Source of the DNA: Desulfovibrionaceae bacterium
GTDB taxonomy: Bacteria; Desulfobacterota; Desulfovibrionia; Desulfovibrionales; Desulfovibrionaceae
Direction: 5' to 3'
DNA length: 60,713 bases
Assembly (NCBI GenBank): GCA_009773665.1
Contig: WSYE01000018.1
Span: 1-60,713 of the forward strand
Shown: positions 35,712-43,607 of the stretch, piece by piece
Numbering within the stretch: the stretch's first letter is position 1
Layout: each line of letters begins with the position of its first letter
Translations under genes and position numbers: made by a program
Notes under the pieces: model-generated
Database searches by the model: none
The model's input: the letters and a program-made list of their open reading frames with translations, nothing else
Told to the model about the DNA's origin: nothing

Positions 35712-36281
35712 ATGAAAAAGGATCTCGGACCCGCCACCGCCATGTATCCTTCCCTGACCACCATCGTTGGCGCAGTGGTGAACGGACGGCCAAATTTCCT
35801 GGCCGTGGCCCACGTTGGCATCATGAACCACGGGCAGCCGCAGTACATTTCGGTTGGCATCAACAAATCCCACTACAGCGGGCCGGGAATCCACGAGCAC
35901 CGGGAGTTCAGCGTGAACATCCCCTCCGAGGCCCTGATGGCGGAGACCGACTACGTGGGCATCGTCTCCGGCAAGAAGACGGACAAATCCACGCTGTTCG
36001 AGCTGTTCACCGGAGAGCTCCAGCACGCGCCGCTCATCGCGCAGTGCTCAGTGAGCATGGAATGCCGCCTGTATCAGGTGGTGGATTTTCCCTCGCACGA
36101 GGTGTTCATCGGCGAGATCGTGAAGACCTGGGCGGACGAGAGCATTCTGACGGAAAAAGGCCACATCGACCCGGCCAAGGTGCGGCCCCTGCTCTTCGAC
36201 ATGGGGACGCTGTCCTATTACGGCCTGGGGCCGGTGCTGGGCGGCTGCTGGAACGTGGGGAAAAAGCTCAAGAAGGGCTAG
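35712..36281 (+). CDS. Flavoredoxin / flavin reductase-like FMN protein
   Basis: This 189-residue protein has the flavin-reductase-like FMN-binding barrel of flavoredoxins: MYPSLTTIVGAVVNGRPNF, HVGIMNHGQPQYISVGINKSHY, REFSVNIPS and YVGIVSGKKTDKS. In Desulfovibrio, flavoredoxin passes electrons in sulfite/thiosulfate metabolism; other members reduce flavins or quinones. ATG 35712 is preceded by AGGAG. Its promoter region shares a motif with the upstream MarR gene. Confidence 0.88.
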   Translation: MKKDLGPATAMYPSLTTIVGAVVNGRPNFLAVAHVGIMNHGQPQYISVGINKSHYSGPGIHEHREFSVNIPSEALMAETDYVGIVSGKKTDKSTLFELFTGELQHAPLIAQCSVSMECRLYQVVDFPSHEVFIGEIVKTWADESILTEKGHIDPAKVRPLLFDMGTLSYYGLGPVLGGCWNVGKKLKKG

Positions 36282-36394
36282 ACGACTCTCAAAAATGCCT
36301 CACTCACGGGCGGAGACGGCTCTGCGTCTCCGCCTGCTCGCATCCAGTGCAGCCTGGAATACGCCTCCCGAACCGGAGCGACGCGAAGCGGTAA

Positions 36395-36441
36395 GGGTGT
36401 GCAGAGGGTGAAGCCCTTTGCCCGCCGGAGGCCTCTTCCAC
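36395..36441 (+). repeat. GC-rich intergenic repeat, copy a
   Basis: Starting GGGTGTGCAGAGGG and ending CTCTTCCAC, this stretch is nearly identical to the reverse complement of 38156-38203. The inner AGGG...CCCT arms can form a hairpin. A degenerate relative lies near 40977-41010. Confidence 0.7.
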
Positions 36442-36504
36442 TCTCACCGAGTGTTGCGTCCTCAAAATCAGTCCATACGGATTTTCAAGACAAACAGCCA
36501 AAAC

Positions 36505-36553
36505 CATTTATTTTTATTTTGAAAAACATATTCATGTTTTTCAAAATCGCGAC
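36505..36553 (+). repeat. AT-rich palindromic element, copy 3
   Basis: The leader CATTTATTTTTA is followed by 14-bp perfect arms (36516-36529 and 36534-36547), a 4-base spacer and a tail CGCGAC. It lies downstream of flavoredoxin in sense orientation, facing the 3' end of the convergent HxlR gene. Confidence 0.75.
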
Positions 36554-36571
36554 ACTAGCCTTACCCCACCC

Positions 36572-36994
36572 TCACGCGCTCTTGGCTTTCCCGCACTCCT
36601 GCTCCTGGGAGGGCTCGTACCCCTCGCCTACGTACAGCTCCGCGCCGCCCATGCTCTGCTCGTAGGCCGCGCCCCAGTCTCGAAGTTCCCGCAGAATGGG
36701 CACAAGTCCGTCACCAAGCTTTGTCAGCGAATACTCCACGCGCGGCGGCACCTCGCGGTACACCTCGCGGTGGATCACCGCATCGGCTTCGAGCTCGCGC
36801 AGCTGGCGGGCCAGCATGCGCTCGGTCACCCCACCGATGCTGCGGCGCAGGTCGCTGAAACGCATGACGCCCTCAGTGGCCAGATGATACAGGATGATCG
36901 GCTTCCACTTACCGCCCATTATCTGGAGGGTCAGCTCGAAGAAGCAGCGGTAGGTCTTACCGTTTAATTCCTTGGTCTTGCAGGGGGTGATCAC
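36572..36994 (-). CDS. HxlR-family transcriptional regulator
   Basis: This 140-residue winged-helix protein has FELTLQIMGGKWKPIILYHL, RFSDLRRSIGGVTERMLARQLRELEADAVI and VPPRVEYSLTKLG. HxlR proteins often sense electrophiles through an N-terminal Cys; a Cys occurs at position 5. GTG at 36994 has a GAGGAG site and leaves an ATACT-N7-AGTAT palindrome just upstream; the longer ATG start at 37084 would place that operator inside the gene. It is divergent from the iron-sulfur flavoprotein gene. Confidence 0.88.
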   Translation of the reverse strand: MITPCKTKELNGKTYRCFFELTLQIMGGKWKPIILYHLATEGVMRFSDLRRSIGGVTERMLARQLRELEADAVIHREVYREVPPRVEYSLTKLGDGLVPILRELRDWGAAYEQSMGGAELYVGEGYEPSQEQECGKAKSA

Positions 36995-37010
36995 GCTATC
37001 GCTCCTCACT

Positions 37011-37027
37011 ATACTATTTGTCAGTAT
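37011..37027. promoter_or_regulatory. Probable HxlR operator
   Basis: The inverted repeat ATACT-N7-AGTAT lies 16 bp before the HxlR start and about 100 bp before the divergent flavoprotein gene, a typical layout for autoregulation and control of the divergent target. Confidence 0.55.
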
Positions 37028-37130
37028 GGCACATTCAAGACAGTACTTGCGCTTGCAGGTGGTTCCCTGCATATGACCCAGCATGAGGGCACGTCAAGCG
37101 CTCCAGAACCGTTTCACGGGAGAACACATC

Positions 37131-37748
37131 ATGAAAGCAGTGGCCATAAACGGCAGCCCCCGCAAAGGCGGCAATACGGAAATCATGCTTCGCGAGGCAT
37201 TGAAACCCCTGGACGCCGCAGGCTGGGAGACCTCCTTCATCCAGCTTGGAGCGGCCAAGATCCGTGGCTGCATCGCCTGCTACAAATGCTTCGAGAACAA
37301 GGACCGCAAGTGCGCCGTGAAGAACGACGTGGCCAACGACTGCATGGCCGAGATGTTCGCAGCGGACGCCATCATCCTGGGCACGCCCACCTACTTCACC
37401 GACGTCACAGCGGAACTTAAGGCGCTGCTGGACCGCTCGGGGCTGGTGTCCATCGCCAACGGATCGCTGCTGGCTGGCAAGATCGGCGCGGCCGTGGTGG
37501 CCGTGCGGCGCGGCGGGGCGACGCATGCCTACGACACCATCAACCACATGTACCTGATGTCGGGCATGATCGTTCCCGGCTCCATCTACTGGAACATCGG
37601 CTACGGCCTGAACCCCGGTGAGGTGAGCGGCGACGAGGAGGCCATGCGCAACATGAACCACCTGGGCCGCGCAATCGACTGGCTGGGCCGGTGCGTGAAG
37701 CCCAACATGGGCAGCTACCCGGCCATGAACCAGACCGGCGAGAAATAA
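37131..37748 (+). CDS. Iron-sulfur flavoprotein (NADPH-dependent FMN reductase family)
   Basis: This 205-residue protein starts with the FMN-binding loop NGSPRKGGNTE. A compact CX2CX2CX7C cluster follows (Cys47, Cys50, Cys53, Cys61), as in archaeal and clostridial Isf proteins that bind a [4Fe-4S] cluster, then GTPTYFTDVTAELKALLDR. It likely transfers electrons to O2, H2O2 or quinone-type acceptors. ATG 37131 is preceded by GGGAGAA. An ABM-family oxygenase follows 25 bp later, probably in the same HxlR-controlled operon. Confidence 0.88.
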   Translation: MKAVAINGSPRKGGNTEIMLREALKPLDAAGWETSFIQLGAAKIRGCIACYKCFENKDRKCAVKNDVANDCMAEMFAADAIILGTPTYFTDVTAELKALLDRSGLVSIANGSLLAGKIGAAVVAVRRGGATHAYDTINHMYLMSGMIVPGSIYWNIGYGLNPGEVSGDEEAMRNMNHLGRAIDWLGRCVKPNMGSYPAMNQTGEK

Positions 37749-37773
37749 CACGAACCATCGAGGAGTCGAGAAC

Positions 37774-38064
37774 ATGGCGAATCTGACCGTGGTAGCCACC
37801 ATCGTGGCCAAGCCCGGATGCGAGAAGGACGTTGAAGCGCTGCTGACCGGGCTCGTCGAGCCCTCGCGCAAGGACAAGGGCTGCCTGCGCTACGACCTGC
37901 ACAGGGCCGTCGATCAGCCGGGGACCTTCCTGTTCTACGAGACCTGGGAGAGCAAGGAGCTTCTGGACGCGCACCTGGAGACGCCGCATTTGTTGAATAT
38001 GCGCGACAAACTGGGGGCGCTGGCTGCGTCCACGGAGATCAAGCTGCTGGAGAAGATCAGCTAG
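37774..38064 (+). CDS. YgiN-like quinol monooxygenase (ABM family)
   Basis: This 96-residue protein has the ABM fold: LTVVATIVAKPGCEKDVEALL, GCLRYDLHRAVDQPGTFLFYETWES and HLETPHLLNM. YgiN-type enzymes oxidise quinols and pair with quinone reductases. The upstream flavoprotein 25 bp away fits a quinone-redox pair. A strong terminator follows. Confidence 0.85.
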   Translation: MANLTVVATIVAKPGCEKDVEALLTGLVEPSRKDKGCLRYDLHRAVDQPGTFLFYETWESKELLDAHLETPHLLNMRDKLGALAASTEIKLLEKIS

Positions 38065-38091
38065 ATTCGGCGAATTGCATGCTGAACAAGA

Positions 38092-38139
38092 CTGCCGGGG
38101 ACTGACGCGCGTGCGTCGGTCCCCGGCAGGTTTTGTTTT
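38092..38139 (+). terminator. Strong rho-independent terminator
   Basis: A long GC-rich stem (CTGCCGGGGAC...GTCCCCGGCAG, extended inward by GACGC/GCGTC) between 38092 and 38129 is followed by TTTTGTTTT. It ends the HxlR-target operon. Confidence 0.88.
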
Positions 38140-38155
38140 ATGCGTGAGGGGAGGC

Positions 38156-38203
38156 GTGGAAGACAGCCTCCTGCGGGCAAAGGGCTCCGCCCTCTGCACA
38201 CCC
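38156..38203 (-). repeat. GC-rich intergenic repeat, copy b (inverted)
   Basis: This is the reverse complement of the repeat at 36395-36441, with a few substitutions and a 3-base insertion. The two copies flank the HxlR/flavoprotein/ABM block in inverted orientation. Confidence 0.7.
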
Positions 38204-38384
38204 TCACGGGTCTGCGGTCTCAGGCAGCGCGTAGCGAGGGCGTTTGATTCGGGATGCCGCGCAAGGGTATCAGGAACGGAATCCGATTCGATGCGCTCCA
38301 GCCCGCCGCATCTCTTGCAACCACCCAAAGCAACACAGAGCACTCGCCCGTGACGACACGTTCATGTCGCCAAATGCAGCGCCG

Positions 38385-39107
38385 CTACCCCAGGTTCTTG
38401 GCCACGAACTCCCAGTTCACCAGCTTCTCCAGCACGTCCTTCAGGTAGTCAGCCCGGCGGTTCTGGTAGTCCAGGTAGTAGGCGTGCTCCCAGACGTCCA
38501 CGGTCAGGAGCGGCTTCTGGCCGTTCACCATGGGGTTCATGGCGTTAGGGGTCTTCACCACCTTGAGCGCGCCCGCGTCCGCCACCAGCCAGGCCCATCC
38601 GCTGCCGAACTGGGTCATGCCAGCCTCGCTGAAGGCCTTCACGAACCCCTCATAGCTGCCGAATGAGGCGTTCAGAGCCTCGGCCAGCTTGCCCGTGGGC
38701 TTGCCGCCTCCGCCTTTCTTCAACCCTGCGAAGTAGAACGTATGGTTCCAGGACTGGGCCGCGTTGTTGAAAAGCCCTGCGGCAGCGGGGTCCTTGGCCG
38801 CGTCCAGGAACACCTTCTCCAGGGTCATGTCGGTCGAGGGCTTGCCCTCCAGGGCCTTGTTCGTGTTGTCGTAGTAGGCCTTGGTGTGCTTTCCGTAGTG
38901 GAAGGACAAGGTCTTCGCGGATATGACAGGTTCCAGGGCGTCTTCGGGATACGGCAGGGCAGGTATTGCAAACATGGGCGTTCCTTGTGCGTGGACGGGT
39001 TGGGGTGAGAGGAAACCAAGCGCGCCAGCCGCCGCCACTGTGACGGTCGCCGCCGCCAACCCGCCAAATTCCCTGCGGGTCATGCCTTTCGCGGTCTTAT
39101 CTTGCAT
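38385..39107 (-). CDS. sodB: Tat-exported Fe/Mn superoxide dismutase
   Basis: The 240-residue protein begins with a twin-arginine signal (TRREFGGLAAATV; Arg11-Arg12) with likely cleavage after PVHA. The mature enzyme keeps all four metal ligands: His70, His122, Asp204 and His208 (in DVWEHAYYLDYQN). It converts superoxide to H2O2 and O2 in the periplasm. Tat export implies that the metal is inserted in the cytoplasm. ATG 39107 has a GGAGG site. Confidence 0.93.
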   Translation of the reverse strand: MQDKTAKGMTRREFGGLAAATVTVAAAGALGFLSPQPVHAQGTPMFAIPALPYPEDALEPVISAKTLSFHYGKHTKAYYDNTNKALEGKPSTDMTLEKVFLDAAKDPAAAGLFNNAAQSWNHTFYFAGLKKGGGGKPTGKLAEALNASFGSYEGFVKAFSEAGMTQFGSGWAWLVADAGALKVVKTPNAMNPMVNGQKPLLTVDVWEHAYYLDYQNRRADYLKDVLEKLVNWEFVAKNLG

Positions 39108-39331
39108 CGTGCGCCTCCGTGAGGTGCCGCCCGCGCGACCGGCGCGGCAGGCGGAAAGAGATTTCGATTCTCCTTCCTTGCTCCCGCCATGCGCGAGTGT
39201 CAAGCAATCAGCGAGGGCGTCGATCCAGGCGGCGGAATTCTGCCATTTGACGCGGGGCTGCATTCAATCCGTAACCAGCCCAACTCCATAGGATGTGGGA
39301 TCTGAAAATCAAAATATCCGGAGGGAACCCC

Positions 39332-40900
39332 ATGCTCCTGGCAAAACCGTCCACACGCCGCCTGACCATGCTCCTGTGGCTGGCGCTGGCCCTTATCTTC
39401 GCGGCCCAGGCCACCGCCTCTGCCGCCGCCGACAAACCTGCCAAGTACGTCTTCTACTTCATAGGCGACGGCCTGGCCCAAGCCCAGCGCACCGCTGCCG
39501 AGTACTACCTGGCAGCCGAAAAGTGCATGGAAAAGCCCGGCCTGGTCAAACTGTCTATGAGCGCCTTCCCGGTGCAGGGCGCGACCACCACCTACTCGCT
39601 GAACTCCATCATCACCGACTCCGGCGCGGCGGGCGTGGCCCTGGCCAGCGGCGTGAAGACCTACAACGGCGCCATTGGCGTGGACGGCGACAAGAAGTCC
39701 GTGCCCACAGTGGCCGAGATCGCCAAGCAGAAGGGCATGAAGGTCGGCATCGTGTCCACCGTGTCCCTGGACCACGCCACCCCGGCCTGCTTCTACGCCC
39801 ACCAGCCCAGCCGCAACAACTACTACGAAATTTCCATGCAGGCCGGCGACTCCGGCTTCGACTACTTCGCTGGCGGCGGCTTCAAGGACCCCGAGGGCAA
39901 GAAGTCCAAGCAGGAAGGTGACAAGCCGAACGCCATGGAAAACTTCAAGTCCAAGGGCTACACTGTGCTGAACTCGCGCGACGAAATCCTGGCCCTCAAG
40001 CCCGGACAGAAAGTGCTGGCCGTAAACCCCGTGCTGGACGCCGACAAGGCCATGCCCTACGCCATGGACGTGGACCCCGCCAAGGAAGTCACCCTGGCCC
40101 AGTTCACGGCCAAGGGCATCGAGCTTTTGGACAACCCCAAGGGCTTCTTCATGATGATCGAAGGCGGCAAGGTCGACTGGGCCTGCCACGCCAACGACGC
40201 CATGGCCTCCATCAAGGACGTGCTGTCCCTGGACGATGCCGTGGCCCAGGCTGTGGAGTTCGCCAAGAAGCACCCGGACGAGACCCTGATCGTGGTCACC
40301 GGCGACCATGAGTGCGGCGGCATGAGCCTCGGCTTTGCCGGAACCAAGTACGGCAACTATTACAGCTACCTGAAAAACCAGAAGCTCTCCTTCCTGGCAT
40401 TCTCCAACAAGCTGAAGGAATACAAGAAGAACACCCCGGCGGACAAAACCGCTCTGGCCGACGTGGCCGGGCTCATCAAGGAAGGTTTCGGGCTGGTGAT
40501 CCCCACCGCCGCCGACCTGGAAGAGATGAAGAAGTCCCCCAAGCCCAACGAAGACGTCACTTCCCCCGCCGACACCTACGGCATGTACCTCAAGGATTAC
40601 GAGCTGGCCATGGTGCAGGACGCCTTCAAGCGCTCCCTGTCCGGCGAAGGCGAGAAATCCAAGGACTCTGCCGAATACCTGCGCTACGGCGACTACGAGC
40701 CCCTGACCGTCACCCTGACCCGCATCCTGGACGCCAAGGCCGGGCTGGCCTGGACCACCTACTCCCACACGGGCATGCCGGTCATGACCTCGGCCATGGG
40801 AACCGGCGCCAAGGCCTTCGAGGGCTATTACGACAACACCGAGCTGGCCAAGCGCCTGATGGCCATCGTGGACCCGGCCAAGAAACTGGCCTCGAACTGA
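39332..40900 (+). CDS. phoA: Alkaline phosphatase
   Basis: This 522-residue exported enzyme has a signal peptide (LLWLALALIFAAQATASAAA), the metal motif FIGDGLAQ, and the nucleophile Ser97 in ITDSGAAGVALASGVKT. Metal ligands appear in DHATPACFYAH, EGGKVDWACHAND, VTGDHECGG and HTGMPV. It hydrolyses phosphomonoesters in the periplasm. ATG 39332 follows a GGAGG site. No Pho box was recognised. The divergent neighbour is the periplasmic superoxide dismutase. Confidence 0.93.
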   Translation: MLLAKPSTRRLTMLLWLALALIFAAQATASAAADKPAKYVFYFIGDGLAQAQRTAAEYYLAAEKCMEKPGLVKLSMSAFPVQGATTTYSLNSIITDSGAAGVALASGVKTYNGAIGVDGDKKSVPTVAEIAKQKGMKVGIVSTVSLDHATPACFYAHQPSRNNYYEISMQAGDSGFDYFAGGGFKDPEGKKSKQEGDKPNAMENFKSKGYTVLNSRDEILALKPGQKVLAVNPVLDADKAMPYAMDVDPAKEVTLAQFTAKGIELLDNPKGFFMMIEGGKVDWACHANDAMASIKDVLSLDDAVAQAVEFAKKHPDETLIVVTGDHECGGMSLGFAGTKYGNYYSYLKNQKLSFLAFSNKLKEYKKNTPADKTALADVAGLIKEGFGLVIPTAADLEEMKKSPKPNEDVTSPADTYGMYLKDYELAMVQDAFKRSLSGEGEKSKDSAEYLRYGDYEPLTVTLTRILDAKAGLAWTTYSHTGMPVMTSAMGTGAKAFEGYYDNTELAKRLMAIVDPAKKLASN

Positions 40901-41056
40901 TCGTCTTGCGTTCTTCCCGGAACATGGCGCTTGCTACAAAGTAACGCTCATTTTCAATAACTATACGGGATTCCAAAGGGCGCAGCCCTAAGGCCTGCGG
41001 AGGCTCTCCTACCTGCCCACTCCTCCGGCACCCAGCCAGCAACCTGTCATTCCACC

Positions 41057-41082
41057 GGGGCGCGCCGCATGCGGCGCGCCCC
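41057..41082. repeat. Perfect 26-bp GC palindrome
   Basis: The sequence is exactly self-complementary over 26 bases (GGGGCGCGCCGCA and its complement, no spacer). It ends 12 bp before the YibE/F start codon and lies 157 bp after the phosphatase gene. It may be a terminator, or a structure masking the start of the next gene, which has no visible Shine-Dalgarno sequence. Confidence 0.85.
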
Positions 41083-41094
41083 GCTTTCACACCC

Positions 41095-42279
41095 ATGCAC
41101 CAAAACGACAGCATCCCCAGCCCAGCCAGTCCCCAGGCAGCCGCAAACCGCCGCAGGGACATCATTCTCACCGCCGCTTTTGCCGTTCTGACGATTTCGC
41201 TCTGGTTTCTGCCCACAGGCTTCGAGAACCGCCTGCCTACCGGCACCCAGGCTGTGAAGGCCGAGATAACCGCAACCGACAACAGCAATCTGCGGCAATA
41301 CGGCGTGGTGCTCGAAGGCGACCAACGCGTGCAAGCCCTGGTGCTGGAAGGCCACTTCAAAGGCCGGACGGTCACAGCGGACAATCTGTTTCTGGGCAAG
41401 CTGGAGATGGACAAGCAGTTCCAGGTCGGGGACATGGCCCTGGTGGCGCTCACGGTATCGGGCGGCGAGGTGGTCAACGCCGTGGCCCAGGACTATTACC
41501 GGCTGGACATCCAGCTGTGGGTGATGGGGCTGTTCGCGGTGTTCCTGGTGGCCTACGCGGGCTGGACCGGCCTTAAAGCGCTGCTCAGCTTCCTGTTTGC
41601 CGCGCTGGCCATCTGGAAGGTCATGGTGCCGTTGTTTCTGCAAGACTACGACCCCATCGGTGTGACCCTGGCCGTGCTGGCCGTGCTCATGGCCTCGGTA
41701 CTGTTTCTGGTGGGCGGGGTGAACCGCAAGGCCCTGGCCGCGTACCTGGGGTCGCTTCTGGGCGTGGCCGCCACCTGTGCCATGGCCGTAGGCTTCTCGG
41801 ACGGATTTCATCTGCACGGCTCGGTGAAGGCCTACGCCGAGACGCTGTTCTATTCAGGCTATCCGCACCTGAATTTGACCAGGATTTTCCTGGCCACAGT
41901 GTTTCTTGGCTCAAGCGGCGCGGTAATGGACCTGGCCATGGATGTGGCCGCCAGCATGGAGGAAGTTTCCACACACAATCCCGTCATCGGCTTCTGGAAG
42001 CTCTTTCTCTCCGGCCTGCGGGTGGGGCGGGTGGTCGTCGGCACCATGACCACCACGCTGCTGCTGGCCTATTCGGGCGGTTCCATGGCGCTGTTCATGG
42101 TGTTCATGGCCCAGGGCGTGCCCATGGCCAACGTGTTCAACATGAACCACGTGGCCGCCGAGGTGCTGAACACCCTGGTGGGCAGCTTCGGGCTGGTACT
42201 GGTGGCCCCGTTTACGGCGCTCATGGGGGCGTGGCTGCTGGCCGGACGCAAGGCCCGGCAGCCGGAAGTAGTCACCTAA
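41095..42279 (+). CDS. YibE/F-family membrane protein
   Basis: The 394-residue protein has an N-terminal helix, a periplasmic or external beta-rich segment (about 45-135), and about seven further helices. Typical YibE/F stretches are FLVAYAGWTGLKALLSFLFA, LGSSGAVMDLAMDVAASMEE and VGTMTTTLLLAYSGGSMAL. Family function is unknown; transport has been proposed. Its stop overlaps the 3' end of the convergent methyltransferase remnant. Confidence 0.86.
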   Translation: MHQNDSIPSPASPQAAANRRRDIILTAAFAVLTISLWFLPTGFENRLPTGTQAVKAEITATDNSNLRQYGVVLEGDQRVQALVLEGHFKGRTVTADNLFLGKLEMDKQFQVGDMALVALTVSGGEVVNAVAQDYYRLDIQLWVMGLFAVFLVAYAGWTGLKALLSFLFAALAIWKVMVPLFLQDYDPIGVTLAVLAVLMASVLFLVGGVNRKALAAYLGSLLGVAATCAMAVGFSDGFHLHGSVKAYAETLFYSGYPHLNLTRIFLATVFLGSSGAVMDLAMDVAASMEEVSTHNPVIGFWKLFLSGLRVGRVVVGTMTTTLLLAYSGGSMALFMVFMAQGVPMANVFNMNHVAAEVLNTLVGSFGLVLVAPFTALMGAWLLAGRKARQPEVVT

Positions 42280-42982
42280 AGAGGCTTTTGCGCGCTGAAG
42301 TGCATCCCCATGGTCACGGGGGAGCTCTTGAAGCCCGTCTCGCCGTGGCTGGCCGTGTTCACAAAACCCGCCCGCCCTGTCAGGTGAACCAGGAGGCCAC
42401 GGCATCCCCCGGCGACATGGGCGCGGGTCCGGTGAGCATCTGATCGGCTATCTGGATGCTCCCGCCGGGTTTGAGCACACGGAAGGCCTCGGTCAGGGCC
42501 GCCTGCTTGTCGATCACAAGGTTGTACACGCCGCTGGAGATCAACAGGTCGAAACTTGCACCCTCGAAGGGCAGCCTCTCGGCAGAGCCCTCCGCGAATT
42601 CCACGTTCTCCGCGCCAGCGGCCTGGGCGTTCAGGCGCGCCGTGGCCAACATGTCCGTGGACATCTCCACGCCCACGGCGCGGCCCGTCTCCCCCACAAG
42701 CCCCGCAGCCACAAGCGTGTCCACGCCGCAGCCGCAGCCCACGTCCAGCACAGCCTGTCCCTTGGCCGGAAGGCCCATGGAGAAGGGATTGCCTACCCCG
42801 CAGAAGCACTCGCGCACGGCAGGCGGCAGGTGCTTAAGCCACTGCGGCGCGTAGCCCTGGCCGTCAAGCCCGGCCTGGCCCGTGGGATACCTGAAGAGTC
42901 CGGCGGCTGAGGAGGCCACCTTGCGGTATTTGTCCCTGATGGACGCCTCAATCTGGCTGCGTTGCTCGGTGGTTATTTGCAT
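42276..42982 (-). pseudogene. SAM methyltransferase (ArsM-like fold), 3' part deleted and frameshifted
   Basis: The first 200 residues are intact class I methyltransferase: VLDVGCGCGVDTLVAA, FDLLISSGVYNLVIDK and VLKPGGSIQIAD. After ASWFT the frame stops at 42380. Sequence in another frame then encodes RAGFVNTASHGETGFKSSP and VTMGMHFSAQKPL up to a TAG at 42276, which is the expected C-terminus of this family. About 15 residues of linking sequence appear missing. A frameshift plus a short deletion, or an assembly error, accounts for it. Confidence 0.75.
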
Positions 42983-43112
42983 AGATCAAGACTATTAATG
43001 CTGAGCCAAATCGTCAAGAAATCTGATCATGCTGAACCGTCACAGCCCATCTTGCCATTTTTGCCAAATTGCTTACTCTTTCAGGCAAGCCTCACCAAGG
43101 AGGGTTGTACCC

Positions 43113-43319
43113 GTGAGTATTGAATCCGCAACTGCATACATGGAACGCATGCGACTGGACCCTGAATTTCGCGCCAAGGTGAACGAATGCCAGGACGCGG
43201 CCGCCAACTGGGCATTTCTGCGCGAGAACGGCTTCGACTTCACCGTGGACGAGTTTAAGCAGGCCCAGAAAGCCGTCTACGAAACCCACGGCACGGACCA
43301 GCTTCCCAAGAAAGACTGA
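43113..43319 (+). CDS. Nif11-domain small protein
   Basis: This 68-residue protein is a Nif11-like domain: SIESATAYMERMRLDPEFRA followed by a helix and ENGFDFTVDEFKQAQKAV. GTG 43113 is preceded by an excellent AAGGAGG site; an upstream ATG frame at 43029 is less likely. Nif11 domains occur as leader peptides of ribosomal peptide natural products and as stand-alone proteins of unknown role. There is no double-glycine cleavage site and no core peptide here. Confidence 0.85.
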   Translation: MSIESATAYMERMRLDPEFRAKVNECQDAAANWAFLRENGFDFTVDEFKQAQKAVYETHGTDQLPKKD

Positions 43320-43607
43320 AGCGAAAAAGGCTGAACCGGGTTCCCCATGCGCCCGGCCAGCAGGTTGGCTGTACCGGCCTGGGAGCGTACGTGCGCTTCC
43401 AGGCCACCCGGTCGCCCTATGCCCAGGCCCAGTCCCAGGTGTTGCAGCCGTTCCTGGTGACCCGCTCAATCCGGCTTGCCTCGCCTCCGGCCTGTTTTGT
43501 CCTACTCTTCCGGTTCGGCTCTGCCCGCCCTGCCCGCCCTGTTTGACCGTTCGCGCCTTTTTCCCTATTTCTGGCTGGTTCGGCAACTTCGGGAAAAAGG
43601 ATTTACC

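Noticed and set aside
39200..40768. 522-codon minus-strand ORF opposite phoA
   Set aside because: Antisense shadow of a complete alkaline phosphatase; low-complexity Gly/Val/His composition.
43113..43319. Nif11 gene as a RiPP precursor
   Set aside because: No double-glycine motif, no core peptide and no maturase nearby.
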